From the NCBI RefSeq assembly GCF_003600685.1, contig NZ_CP032084.1:2170001-2234000 (forward strand): a DNA stretch of 64,000 bases, read 5' to 3'. The first letter of the stretch is position 1, and each line of letters begins with the position of its first letter. A program made the position numbers and the translations under genes. This DNA is from Achromobacter sp. B7. GTDB taxonomy: Bacteria; Pseudomonadota; Gammaproteobacteria; Burkholderiales; Burkholderiaceae_B. Shown here in pieces: positions 12,761 to 20,968 of this stretch. The notes under the pieces are model-generated. The model was not told the DNA's origin. It made no database searches and saw only the letters and a program-made list of their open reading frames with translations.

Positions 12761-13444
12761 ATGATTGATGACCTGATCCAACTGGGCAAGCTGATCAGCC
12801 TGGGTCTGGCGCTGATGCTGCCGTTGGCCAATCCGCTGACTTCCATGACGCTGCTGCTGTCGCTGGGCGCGCAGATTCCCTACAAGGAACGCGAACGCCA
12901 GGTTACGCAAGCGGCGTTTTACGTGGTGGGCGTGATGCTGGTCACCTACTACGCCGGCGCGTGGATCATGCATACCTTTGGAATTTCGATTCCCGGATTG
13001 CGCATCGCGGGCGGGCTGATCGTGGTCAGTATCGGCTTCAGCATGCTGTTTCCGCCCGCTGAGCCGCGCACGCTGGCCGCCGAAGCCGCTGCCGACGCAC
13101 AGACACGGCAGACGCCCAACATCGCCTTCGTGCCGCTGGCGTTGCCCGGCACGGCGGGGCCCGGCACCATCGCCATGATCATCAGCGGCGCGGCCTCGGT
13201 GGACGCAACCATCACGCCGCAATACGCGCCGTGGGTCGTTGCCGTGACGCCGGTCATCGTGTTCGCGCTGCTGGGCCTGTTGTTCTGGGTGTGCCTGCGA
13301 TCAGCGGGCCGTATCGTCGCCGTGATCGGGCAAAGCGGCGTTGAGGCCATTTCGCGCGTCATGGGCTTTTTGCTGGTGTGCATGGGCGTGCAATTCGTCA
13401 TCAACGGCGTTATGGAAATCGTGGGCGTTCATGCCGGTGGCTAA
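12761..13444 (+). CDS. marC: MarC-family integral membrane protein
   Basis: A 227-residue inner-membrane protein with about six hydrophobic segments, and the family landmarks LMLPLANPLTSM near the N-terminus, GISIPGLRIAGG in the middle and LALPGTAGPGTIAMII. MarC/YhgN proteins have no settled function; the old link with multiple antibiotic resistance was not upheld. GGGAG at 12752-12756 places the start at 12761 rather than at an earlier ATG (12695). The 3' end overlaps the following DUF4105 gene by 14 bases, which suggests coupled translation. Confidence 0.9.
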   Translation: MIDDLIQLGKLISLGLALMLPLANPLTSMTLLLSLGAQIPYKERERQVTQAAFYVVGVMLVTYYAGAWIMHTFGISIPGLRIAGGLIVVSIGFSMLFPPAEPRTLAAEAAADAQTRQTPNIAFVPLALPGTAGPGTIAMIISGAASVDATITPQYAPWVVAVTPVIVFALLGLLFWVCLRSAGRIVAVIGQSGVEAISRVMGFLLVCMGVQFVINGVMEIVGVHAGG

Positions 13445-14441
13445 GAGGGCGGTGCGCAGGGCGGCGGCCATGGTGGGACGTGTGTTGCTGACCTTGCTGT
13501 TGGCGGGGTCAGCGTTGTGGGGATGCCTGGCGCTGGCCTATCAGGCGCCCGGCGGCAACTGGGGCAAGGGCGCTGCGGGCGTCGCATGGACGGCGCTTTG
13601 CGTGGTGGCGATGGTGGCCGTGTGGCGGGCAGCACCGTGGCGACGGCGCGCGGGCTGGGCCTACGTAGTCGGGCTGGCGTTGCTGTGCGCCTGGTGGCAA
13701 ACGCTGGCGCCATCCAACGACCGCATCTGGGCCGACGACGTGGCCCGCATGTTGCGCGGGTCCGTGCAAGGTTCCGTCGTCACCCTGCAAAACGTCCGTA
13801 ATTTCGACTGGCGCGCGGACGACGACTACACCGTCCGCTGGGAAGCGCGCCAATACGATCTGGACCAGCTGGTCTCCGTTGACATGGCGCTGTCCTACTG
13901 GGACGGCCCGGCCATTGCCCATACGCTGGTGTCCTTCGGCTTTGCCGACGGCCGCCACGTTGTCTTCTCGGTTGAAATCCGCAAAGAACGCGGCGAGCAA
14001 TTCTCGGAAATCGGCGGCTTCTTCAAGCAGTTCGAACTCAGCGTTGTGGCCGCCGAAGAACGCGACATCCTGTATGTCCGCGCCGGGCCGCGTGGCGAAA
14101 ACGTCTACCTGTACCCGGTCCACATGCCCCCAGACGCCATGCGCCGGCTGTTCCTGTCCTACGTGGACACGGCCAACGCCCTGACCACCACGCCGCGCTT
14201 CTATCACACGGTCACCGCCAACTGCACCACGCTGGTCTATCACATGGTCAACGCCATCGTGCCCGGCCTGCCACTGGATTACCGCCTGCTGCTGTCGGGC
14301 TACCTGCCCGAATACCTGTACGAACAGGGCGGCCTGGACACCAGTGTGCCGCTGGACGCGCTGCGCAAGCGGGCGGCGGTGGGGGCGCTGACGACGCCGG
14401 AGGAGAATCCGGTGGCGTTTTCGAGGCGGATTCGGCGCTGA
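13431..14441 (+). CDS. DUF4105 membrane protein (Lnb N-terminal-like domain)
   Basis: A 336-residue protein: three hydrophobic segments in the first 90 residues (LLTLLLAGSALWGCLALAY, VAWTALCVVAMVAVW, WAYVVGLALLCAWW), then a domain expected in the periplasm with FDWRADDDYTVRWEARQYDL, DMALSYWDGPAIAHTLVSFGF and YHTVTANCTTLVYHMVNAI. This is the DUF4105 fold (PF13387), also found as the N-terminal domain of the Bacteroides lipoprotein N-acyltransferase Lnb. The Cys in TANCTT and the nearby His residues are candidates for a thiol active site. The ATG at 13431 overlaps marC; an alternative ATG is at 13470. Whether it acylates or hydrolyses anything here is unknown. Confidence 0.8.
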   Translation: MPVAKRAVRRAAAMVGRVLLTLLLAGSALWGCLALAYQAPGGNWGKGAAGVAWTALCVVAMVAVWRAAPWRRRAGWAYVVGLALLCAWWQTLAPSNDRIWADDVARMLRGSVQGSVVTLQNVRNFDWRADDDYTVRWEARQYDLDQLVSVDMALSYWDGPAIAHTLVSFGFADGRHVVFSVEIRKERGEQFSEIGGFFKQFELSVVAAEERDILYVRAGPRGENVYLYPVHMPPDAMRRLFLSYVDTANALTTTPRFYHTVTANCTTLVYHMVNAIVPGLPLDYRLLLSGYLPEYLYEQGGLDTSVPLDALRKRAAVGALTTPEENPVAFSRRIRR

Positions 14442-14640
14442 ACGGCAGCAGGCTGGCGTTTTCGGCCCAGCGGAATACACCTGTTTCTCGTAATTACGGA
14501 ACAGTGTTTTCCAGTGCGCATTTCACGCCAATTTCACGCTTGTGCAGTAAATTACCTTCCAGCTGCGGCAGATGTTAGTTTTCTGAACGCGATCTTTCAT
14601 CCGGTATCCGAACCGGTAGGTTTTTTAAGGAGTGCGTCAG

Positions 14641-14844
14641 ATGCTTTGGCTGACGCTGGTTATTACCTTCATTCTCGCGGTCGCCGTCGGCGCCGTGCTG
14701 TCCCGTCATCCGGGCATAGTGTTGTACGACTGGCTTGCAACGCGCCAAGTCAACCGAAAAGCGGCTGCCCAAGAGCGGCGGCGTCTTGCGCAATTGCCCA
14801 CGCATGCGCACACGCATCCGGCACCGGCGCCTTCTGTCGGCTAG
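14641..14844 (+). CDS. Small single-span membrane protein
   Basis: A 67-residue protein with one strong membrane segment (MLWLTLVITFILAVAVGAVL) followed by a basic, Arg/Gln-rich tail and a His/Pro-rich C-terminus. A perfect AAGGAG at 14627-14632, eight bases before the ATG, is good evidence that it is translated and selects 14641 over the GTG at 14632. A short hairpin (CCGGT/ACCGG, 14601-14616) and a T6 tract (14621-14626) stand just upstream of the ribosome site. No function is recognised. Confidence 0.65.
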   Translation: MLWLTLVITFILAVAVGAVLSRHPGIVLYDWLATRQVNRKAAAQERRRLAQLPTHAHTHPAPAPSVG

Positions 14845-14907
14845 TTGCTCGTCGCTTGAAGGCGCTTGCGCGGACGTCCGCGCACGTTGCTTCAGCGTCT
14901 ATCGCGT

Positions 14908-16194
14908 CTATCCCGCCGGCCGCTCCAGCCCCAGATGCCCCCGCAGCGTAGTGTGTTCGTATTCCGTACGAAACAAGCCGCGCTGCTGCAACACGGGCAC
15001 CACCTGGTCCACGAAGTCATCGATGCCGCCCGGCAACGACGGCGGCATCAGGTTGAAGCCGTCGGCGCCTTCGTTACGGAACCAGTGTTCCATCCGGTCT
15101 GCGATTTGCTCGGGCGTGCCCACCATCGTGCAATGGCCGCCACCCGCCGCCAGGCGGCCCAGCAGTTGTCGCACGGTGGGTTGCTCGGTTTCAATGATGC
15201 GCAAAATGGTTGCGTAGCGGCCCTTGGGGCCCTTGAATTCATGCAGCGGCACCAGCGCGGGCACGGGGGCGTCCAGCTCCCAGGTGCTGCAATCTTGCAG
15301 CACGAAGGTGCCCAACTGCCGTAGCGATGCGTCGCTGGGCAGCAACACGTCCAGCTCGCGCTGCTTGGCGCGGGCTTCGGCTTCGGTTGACCCCACGTAT
15401 GTAACCAGCCCCGGCATGATGGGCACGAAGGCGGTGCGCCCTGCGTCGCGTACGCGCTGCTTGATGTCGCGGTAATACGATTGCGCGGCCGGCAGGTCAT
15501 AGGCCACGGCGTAGATCGCCTCGGCTCGCCGGGCGGCCAGGTCGCGGCCTTGGTCGGATGCACCGGCCTGGAACAGCACCGGGTGGCCTTGCGGCGGGCG
15601 TGGCACGGTCAGCGGGCCGTCCACCAGGAAGTGGTCGCCGTGATGGTGGATCGGGCGCACGCGCTCGGGCACGCCATAGACGCCGTTGCGGTCGATGGTC
15701 AGGGCATCGTCCTTCCATGAATCGAACAAGCGCAACGCTACGTCCACGAATTCTTCGGCGCGCGCGTAGCGCCAGTCGTGCCCCGGCATGGCTTCAAAGC
15801 CGTGGTTGCGGGCTTCGGCGTCGAACATCGACGTGACGACGTTCCAGCCCATGCGTCCGCCCGATATGTGATCCAGCGACGCCACCATGCGCGCCGCGTG
15901 GAACGGCGTGAAAAAGGTGCTGGACACGGTGCTGATCAAGCCGATGTGCGTGGTGGCGCGCGCGATGGCGGCCATGGTCGTCAGCGGCTCCAGGTACCAG
16001 CGCGGGCCGTCGCCGATGTTGTCGGTGGACTGGCCGTCGGCAAAGAAAATGGCGTCCAGCTTGCCGCGTTCCGCCGTGCGCGCCAGCGATTCGTAATAGC
16101 GGATATCGCCCAGGCGTTCAGCAGCCGAGTCCGGATGCCGCCAGGCGGCGCGGTGGTGGCCGCAGCCGAAGATGAACAGGTTCAGGTGCAACAT
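14908..16194 (-). CDS. FMN-dependent monooxygenase, NtaA/SnaA/DszA/DmoA family
   Basis: A 428-residue class C flavin monooxygenase (luciferase-like fold) using reduced FMN from a partner reductase. Family segments include HRAAWRHPDS, FFADGQS, EPLTTMAAIARATTHIGLISTVSSTFFTPFHAARMVASLDHIS (positions about 70-112), GRMGWNVVTSM and HPVLFQAGASDQGRDLAARRAEAIY. Relatives act on sulphonated or thioether compounds, nitrilotriacetate or dibenzothiophene sulphone; the substrate here cannot be assigned. It follows the SDR gene by five bases on the same strand, so the two form an operon. A separate flavin reductase gene is not adjacent. Confidence 0.88.
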   Translation of the reverse strand: MLHLNLFIFGCGHHRAAWRHPDSAAERLGDIRYYESLARTAERGKLDAIFFADGQSTDNIGDGPRWYLEPLTTMAAIARATTHIGLISTVSSTFFTPFHAARMVASLDHISGGRMGWNVVTSMFDAEARNHGFEAMPGHDWRYARAEEFVDVALRLFDSWKDDALTIDRNGVYGVPERVRPIHHHGDHFLVDGPLTVPRPPQGHPVLFQAGASDQGRDLAARRAEAIYAVAYDLPAAQSYYRDIKQRVRDAGRTAFVPIMPGLVTYVGSTEAEARAKQRELDVLLPSDASLRQLGTFVLQDCSTWELDAPVPALVPLHEFKGPKGRYATILRIIETEQPTVRQLLGRLAAGGGHCTMVGTPEQIADRMEHWFRNEGADGFNLMPPSLPGGIDDFVDQVVPVLQQRGLFRTEYEHTTLRGHLGLERPAG

Positions 16195-16199
16195 GGCGA

Positions 16200-16982
16200 T
16201 CAGTTCTTCACGAGGCCGCCGTCCACGACCAGGTTCTGGCCGGTGACGCTGCGCGACCAGGGGCTGGCAAAGAACAGCACGGCATCGGCAAACTGTTCCG
16301 GCGTGGTGACGGTGCGCAGCGGCGTGCTGGCGGCGATCAGGTCGAACACGGCTTCTGGCGTGGCGGCCGACGCGTCAGTGGTGCGCAAGAGGCCGCCGGA
16401 CACCATGTTGACCGTGATGCCGTCGGGCCCCAGGTCCTGCGACAGCGTGCGCGTGAACGACAGCAGCGCGGCCTTGGCGGCGGTGTAGTCGTGATACGGC
16501 ACCACCGGGTTCTGGACCAGGTTGGTGCCGATGTTGATGATGCGGCCCACCCCAGCCTGGCGCATGCCGGGCAGGGCGGCTTGCGTCGTGTTCAGCGCGC
16601 CGCGCACGCTGCCTTCGATCTGCTGATTCAAGTGGTCCCAGGTCAGCGTGTCGGCATGGGGGCGCGCGTCGCCGTTGAAGGCGAAGGCGGGCAGGGCGTT
16701 GTTGACCACCGTGGTGACGGGCATGCCGAAGTGGCTTTGCGCCTGGGCGATCATGGCGGCGACGGCGGTTGCGTCGCGCACGTCGGCCTGAACCGCCAGC
16801 GTCCGTTGCGGCGCGGTGGCGGCCAGCGCCTGCGCGGCCTGGGCGCTGTTCAGGTAATTGATCACCACCTTTGCGCCTTCCCGCAAAAAGGCCCGCGTGA
16901 TGTGCGCACCCAATCCGCGGGCGCCTCCCGTCACGATTACCAGTTGTTCATTCAAGGCGGGGGCGGGGTGGGCAATGGGCAT
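16200..16982 (-). CDS. Short-chain dehydrogenase/reductase, FabG-like
   Basis: A 260-residue classical SDR. The cofactor loop TGGARGLG is at residues 18-25, VQADVRD reads as the adenine-contact motif, and the catalytic YxxxK is YTAAK. Thirteen residues before this Tyr, where most SDRs carry the catalytic Ser, there is Thr (NIGTN). A Thr hydroxyl may still serve, but it is unusual. It heads a two-gene operon with the flavin monooxygenase. Likely an NADPH-dependent oxidoreductase; the substrate is unknown. Confidence 0.88.
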   Translation of the reverse strand: MPIAHPAPALNEQLVIVTGGARGLGAHITRAFLREGAKVVINYLNSAQAAQALAATAPQRTLAVQADVRDATAVAAMIAQAQSHFGMPVTTVVNNALPAFAFNGDARPHADTLTWDHLNQQIEGSVRGALNTTQAALPGMRQAGVGRIINIGTNLVQNPVVPYHDYTAAKAALLSFTRTLSQDLGPDGITVNMVSGGLLRTTDASAATPEAVFDLIAASTPLRTVTTPEQFADAVLFFASPWSRSVTGQNLVVDGGLVKN

Positions 16983-17092
16983 GGTGGGCTCGTCGGTTCA
17001 CCGGCACGCGTGCAATCAGGTGCCGCAAGCGGGCGAACTTAGCATAAATCGATGCGTTGACATTGGCTTGCCGCGACCCTAATCTTGCGGCA

Positions 17093-17180
17093 ATTCCTGG
17101 GGGAGCCTGTTTGGCTGAGATTCCGCGTTGTCGCGGTAACCCTTTGAACCTGATCCGGGTAATGCCGGCGAAGGGAAGGA
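17093..17180 (+). ncRNA. TPP riboswitch (THI element)
   Basis: Matches the conserved thiamine pyrophosphate aptamer: GGGGAGCC leader, GGCTGAGAT at 17113-17121, ACCCTTTGAACCTGATC at 17139-17155, and GGGTAATGCCGGCG ending in AAGGGAAGG. Outer stem P1 pairs TTCC (17094-17097) with GGAA (17174-17177). It lies 114 bases upstream of the symporter start on the same strand. TPP binding is expected to shut off that gene. Confidence 0.95.
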
Positions 17181-17198
17181 CATCGCGCCATTCGCGCG

Positions 17199-17283
17199 CC
17201 CTCCCTAGTGCTTTGATTCATCAGCGGCCCGCCTTGCGGACGGTGCCGCAACGCGCGCCCGGCCGTTTGCCGGGCCAGGGAGG
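17199..17283 (+). promoter_or_regulatory. Probable riboswitch expression platform (anti-SD and SD)
   Basis: CCTCCCT at 17200-17206 is an exact complement of the ribosome site AGGGAGG at 17277-17283. Part of it (TCCCT, 17202-17206) can instead pair with AGGGA in the 3' strand of riboswitch stem P1 (17172-17176). A hairpin CCCGGC-CGTTT-GCCGGG (17258-17274) sits directly before the ribosome site. This predicts translational control; no T-rich intrinsic terminator is seen between aptamer and gene. Confidence 0.6.
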
Positions 17284-17293
17284 ACCGCTTTCC

Positions 17294-18745
17294 ATGCTGA
17301 CCCAAACCACCGCCTTGATGTGGCTGCTGCTCTTTTCGGGTGGCTTTGCCGCCGCCAGCGTGCTGTATACGCGACGCAAGCGCGGCACGCTGGAAGACTA
17401 CATCGTGGCGCGCAACAGCCAGGGCGCTTTTGGCACCATCCTGACGCTGATGGCGTCCACGCTGGGCGCCTGGATTCTGTTTTCGCCGGCGCAGGCCGCC
17501 ACCTGGGGCGGCTTGGCGGCGGTTATCGGCTACGCGCTGGGGTCCATGTCGCCGCGCCTGGTCATGATCCCGCTGGGCCGGCGCATGCGCGAACTGATCC
17601 CGCACGGTCACACGCTGACGGAATTCCTGATGGCGCGGTACGGGCGGCCTATGTACGGGCTGGCGCTGTTCATCATGCTGTTCTACCTGTTCATCGCGCT
17701 GTCGGCCGAGGTCACGGCCATTGCCAAGCTGGTCACCATGCTGGCGCCGGTGCCGCTGTGGGCCACGGCCGCCATCGTGATGGGCACGACGCTGCTCTAC
17801 ACCACGTATGGCGGCTTGCGATCATCGATCTTCACCGATCAGGTGCAGATGATGGTCATCGTGCCGCTGCTGGTGATTCTGTGCGTGGTGGGCTGGCAGG
17901 CGGCGGGCGGGGCGTTGCCGACGATCGAGGCTTTACGCGCCAAGGCGCCACAGCTGCTGGATCTGACCGATCCCGTGGGCGTCAAAGCCGGCCTGACCTT
18001 CTTCGTGGCGATTTTGCTGACCGGCATCTTCCACCAGGGCAATTGGCAGCGCATCTATGCCGCCAAAGACACGCGGTCGATGCGCAATGGTTTTTTGCTG
18101 GGGGGTATCCTGGCCGCGCCGTTCATCTTCCTGATGGGTTTGTTCGGCCTGGCGTTTGTCGGGCTGGCGCCGCAGGGGGATAGTTCCATCGCGCTGTTCA
18201 GCGTCATCATGCCGCACGCGCCCGCCTGGTTCGTGATCGCGCTGATCCCGTTGGGCCTGTCGTTGGTCATGAGCACGGCCGACACCGCCATCAGCGCCGT
18301 GTCCAGCATCGTGGCGGTGGATATGCGCCGCCTGATGCCGCGCGCCACCGGCATGGACATGAAGCGTCTGGCGCGCTGGGCGGTGTTGCTGCTGGCGATT
18401 CCGGTGATGATCGTGGCCTCGCAGGGCTATAGCGTGCTGTACCTGTTCCTACTGGCCGACCTGCTGTGCTCGGCCGCCGCGTTTCCGGTGTTCTATGGCC
18501 TGTTCAGCCGCAAGCACGATGGCGTCACCGCAACGACCGCGACGGTCGCGGGGCTGGCGGCCGGGCTGTTCTTCTTTCCGGCGCCGGGCGACAAGCCTAC
18601 GTTTCTGCTCGAATCGTTCCTGCTGGCCGCCTTTGCCCCGGTGCTGGTCACCGTGTTGATGCGCGGGATGCGTCGCGGCGTCAAGGAGTTTGATCTGTCG
18701 ACACTGAGCGCGGCGGTGCGCCGTTTGGACAAGGACCCGGCCTGA
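17294..18745 (+). CDS. TPP-riboswitch-controlled sodium:solute symporter, candidate thiamine or precursor transporter
   Basis: A 483-residue sodium:solute symporter (SSS) family protein with about 13 membrane segments. Characteristic stretches are YIVARNSQGAFGTILTLMAST, LGAWILFSPAQAA, TDQVQMMVIVPLL, GNWQRIYAAKD and LGLSLVMSTADTAISAVSS, the last matching the SSS sodium-site segment. The ATG at 17294 has AGGGAGG ten bases upstream. The TPP riboswitch in its leader is strong evidence for a role in thiamine supply, most likely uptake of thiamine, HMP or a thiazole precursor. Comparative genomics has proposed SSS members (ThiV) for this role in other bacteria. Which compound is carried is not visible. 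Confidence 0.88.
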   Translation: MLTQTTALMWLLLFSGGFAAASVLYTRRKRGTLEDYIVARNSQGAFGTILTLMASTLGAWILFSPAQAATWGGLAAVIGYALGSMSPRLVMIPLGRRMRELIPHGHTLTEFLMARYGRPMYGLALFIMLFYLFIALSAEVTAIAKLVTMLAPVPLWATAAIVMGTTLLYTTYGGLRSSIFTDQVQMMVIVPLLVILCVVGWQAAGGALPTIEALRAKAPQLLDLTDPVGVKAGLTFFVAILLTGIFHQGNWQRIYAAKDTRSMRNGFLLGGILAAPFIFLMGLFGLAFVGLAPQGDSSIALFSVIMPHAPAWFVIALIPLGLSLVMSTADTAISAVSSIVAVDMRRLMPRATGMDMKRLARWAVLLLAIPVMIVASQGYSVLYLFLLADLLCSAAAFPVFYGLFSRKHDGVTATTATVAGLAAGLFFFPAPGDKPTFLLESFLLAAFAPVLVTVLMRGMRRGVKEFDLSTLSAAVRRLDKDPA

Positions 18746-18802
18746 TGGTGGCTTGAAATCCGGCCTGAAATCCGGCCCGATCCCGCGCCGCCAGCCAAAA
18801 CA

Positions 18803-18841
18803 AAAAAGCCTTGGAACACGTTGCGGTGTCCAAGGCTTTCT
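18803..18841 (-). terminator. Intrinsic terminator after tRNA-Ala (also faces the symporter)
   Basis: An 11-bp perfect stem (AAAGCCTTGGA with TCCAAGGCTTT) with a T6 run on the minus strand just after the tRNA. On the plus strand it is followed by TTTCTTG, so it may also stop transcription from the symporter gene. Confidence 0.75.
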
Positions 18842-18853
18842 TGTCTGGAATAT

Positions 18854-18929
<76 letters not shown>

Positions 18930-18946
18930 AATGAAGCAAGAGCAAA

Positions 18947-18976
18947 ACTATACCTGAACAATAAAGCGCCGCGCAA
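18947..18976 (-). promoter_or_regulatory. Probable promoter for tRNA-Ala
   Basis: On the minus strand, TTGCGC (-35) and TATAGT (-10) are separated by 18 bases, with the -10 box 17 bases before the tRNA 5' end. This lies between the end of xth and the tRNA. Confidence 0.45.
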
Positions 18977-18997
18977 TACGGCGCGGCGCAATTATTT

Positions 18998-19780
18998 TCA
19001 GACGAATTCCAGGGTGGCCACCACCGGCGCGTGGTCCGACGGCTGCTCGTTGCGGCGCGGCTCTTTGTCGATGACGCAGGCCACGCAGCGCTTGACCAGC
19101 GGGGCCGACAACAACACGTGGTCGATCCGCAGGCCGGCATTGCGACGGAAGGCGAATTGCCGGTAATCCCACCACGAAAACGACTTTTCGGGCTGCTCGA
19201 ACAGGCGGAACGAATCGGTCAGGCCCAGCTCCATCAGGCTGCGCAAGGCCGCGCGTTCCGGTTCAGACACCAGCACCTGGCCTTCCCATTTCTCGGGGTT
19301 GTGCACGTCTTCATCGGCCGGGGCGACGTTGTAGTCACCCAGCACCGCCAAGCGCGGATACTGCTTGATTTCCTCGGCCAGCCAGTTGCGCATGGCGTCA
19401 AACCAGGCCAGCTTGTACAAATACTTGTCCGAATCCACCGCCTGACCATTGGGGCAGTACGCACAAACAACGCGCACGTCGCCTTCGGGGCTGGGAAACG
19501 TCAGCGCCAGCACGCGCTGCTGCGGATCGTCGTAGCCGGGAATATTGCGCACCATCGACGTACCCGGCACGCGCGACACAATCGCCACGCCGTTATACGT
19601 TTTCTGCCCCGCCCAAACCGCGTGGTAACCGGCTTCCTTGAACGCCGCCTCCGGAAACTTGTCGTCGGTCAGCTTCAGTTCCTGAATGCACAGCACATCG
19701 ACAGGATTGGCAGCCAGCCAATCCAGCACCTGCTGCAGGCGTACATTCAGGGAGTTCACGTTCCAAGTAGCTAATTTCAT
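18998..19780 (-). CDS. xthA: Exodeoxyribonuclease III
   Basis: A 260-residue exonuclease III / AP endonuclease that cuts at abasic sites and trims 3' ends in base-excision repair. Family landmarks: MKLATWNVNSLNVRL at the N-terminus, CIQELKL (metal-binding Glu), YNGVAIVSR, VVCAYCPNG, LGDYNVAPADEDVHNP (catalytic Asp/Asn), SFSWWDYR, GLRIDHVLLS and the C-terminal SDHAPVVATLEFV with the catalytic His. Full-length and intact. It is monocistronic or co-transcribed into the tRNA gene downstream. Confidence 0.95.
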   Translation of the reverse strand: MKLATWNVNSLNVRLQQVLDWLAANPVDVLCIQELKLTDDKFPEAAFKEAGYHAVWAGQKTYNGVAIVSRVPGTSMVRNIPGYDDPQQRVLALTFPSPEGDVRVVCAYCPNGQAVDSDKYLYKLAWFDAMRNWLAEEIKQYPRLAVLGDYNVAPADEDVHNPEKWEGQVLVSEPERAALRSLMELGLTDSFRLFEQPEKSFSWWDYRQFAFRRNAGLRIDHVLLSAPLVKRCVACVIDKEPRRNEQPSDHAPVVATLEFV

Positions 19781-19976
19781 GTGTCTGGTAGGGCCTTTAT
19801 TTATTCATGCGAGTCTTGGCGAGGTCGCCCTGCCGAGGCCGGCTCAGCAACTTGTCTGGCCAGTTCTCCGGTAGGGGCGTCGGCGGGCGCCAGGAATAGG
19901 GGCAGATGATACCGTGGCGACGGCGAAGCTTCGGATGCAGGCGCGACTCGCGGTGGCTGGCTTGCCTGCGCTCGTA

Positions 19977-20780
19977 TCAATGCTCAGACCCGCTATTGAG
20001 CATCCGGCTCTTGGCCTTTTCGATATGGGAGCGCATGACGTTGCGGGCGCCGTCGGCGTCTTGGGCCTGGATCAAGCGGTACAGGTGGCGGTGTTCGTCG
20101 ATGGCGGCGCGGGTGCGTTTCCAGGGTTCGCTGTGGACCAGGTGGCGCATGACGTTGACGGCGTGGCTGACGTCGTATTCCAGTGACTTGAGCACTTGCA
20201 CGAAGCGCTGGTTGCTGGTGGCGGCGGCGATGGCTTGGTGAAAGCCGTAGTCGTAGTGATGCGCGATGGCGCCGGAGGCGTCGGCTTCTTCGTAGCCCGT
20301 CAGCATGCGGTCCATGTCGTGCAAGTCGTCGCTGCTGCGGCGCAGGGCGGCCAGGTAGGCGCATTCGGGCTCGATCACCATGCGTAGTTCCAGGCCTTCC
20401 AGGATGTGGCCGACGCGGCGCGCCGGGTCAACGGCGGGCATGCCGCCCATCAGGTCGGGCTTGGCGCGCACGTAGGTGCCGGAGCCTCGGATCGAGTCCA
20501 CCAACCGGTCTTCGCGCAGGCGGTCCAGCGCTTGTCGGACCACCGGGCGCGACACCTCGAACAGCGCGGCCAATTCCAATTCAGTGGGCAGCTTGTTGCC
20601 CGGCGCGATCTTGCCGGTGGCGATGGCGTAGAACAGGCTTTCGTAGACGCGTTCGGCAAAGCGCTCGGCGCGGACATAGCCCAGGCCAGAGGCCACGTCC
20701 GCCAGCACGTCCAATTCGGGGCGGGGACGGGAAGCGGATTCCAGTAGTGCGTCCAGCTGCGGGTCACGCTCGTTGCTCAT
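19977..20780 (-). CDS. GntR/FadR-family regulator with FCD domain
   Basis: A 267-residue repressor-type regulator: winged helix at about residues 40-105 (NKLPTELELAALFEVSRPVVRQALDRLREDRLV, GSGTYV) and a C-terminal all-helical FCD ligand domain (EGLELRMVIEPECAYLAALRR, DYGFHQAIAAATSNQRFVQVL, EHRHLYRLIQAQDADGARNVMRSHIEKAK). FCD regulators bind small carboxylates, often with a metal. It is divergent from the aldehyde dehydrogenase gene, and the 465-base gap carries two copies of the same inverted-repeat pattern. It probably controls that dehydrogenase in response to a pathway acid. Confidence 0.9.
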   Translation of the reverse strand: MSNERDPQLDALLESASRPRPELDVLADVASGLGYVRAERFAERVYESLFYAIATGKIAPGNKLPTELELAALFEVSRPVVRQALDRLREDRLVDSIRGSGTYVRAKPDLMGGMPAVDPARRVGHILEGLELRMVIEPECAYLAALRRSSDDLHDMDRMLTGYEEADASGAIAHHYDYGFHQAIAAATSNQRFVQVLKSLEYDVSHAVNVMRHLVHSEPWKRTRAAIDEHRHLYRLIQAQDADGARNVMRSHIEKAKSRMLNSGSEH

Positions 20781-20822
20781 TGGCGCGTTCCTGAAAGTGA
20801 ATAGCGTGAAGAAAGTGGAAGT

Positions 20823-20841
20823 TTGTCAGTCGCCATGACAA
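20823..20841. promoter_or_regulatory. Candidate GntR operator, site 1
   Basis: Inverted repeat TTGTCA-N7-TGACAA, 43 bases upstream of the gntR start. It shares the half-sites and the seven-base spacing of site 2. Confidence 0.55.
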
Positions 20842-20951
20842 CATCGCGGTATCCGGGAAAAATTCCAGGGTAGATACAGATCAGTAACCGTCTGATAGAT
20901 AAGGGATTACCCGAATCCTCAGTCAAAAATTCCGAGCCTTGGATAGAAAGC

Positions 20952-20968
20952 TGTCAATTCAATTGACA
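20952..20968. promoter_or_regulatory. Candidate GntR operator, site 2
   Basis: Perfect inverted repeat TGTCAATT-C-AATTGACA, which contains TGTCA-N7-TGACA as in site 1. It stands 128 bases (centre to centre) from site 1, toward the aldehyde dehydrogenase. The remaining gap to 21245 shows no supported gene. Confidence 0.55.
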
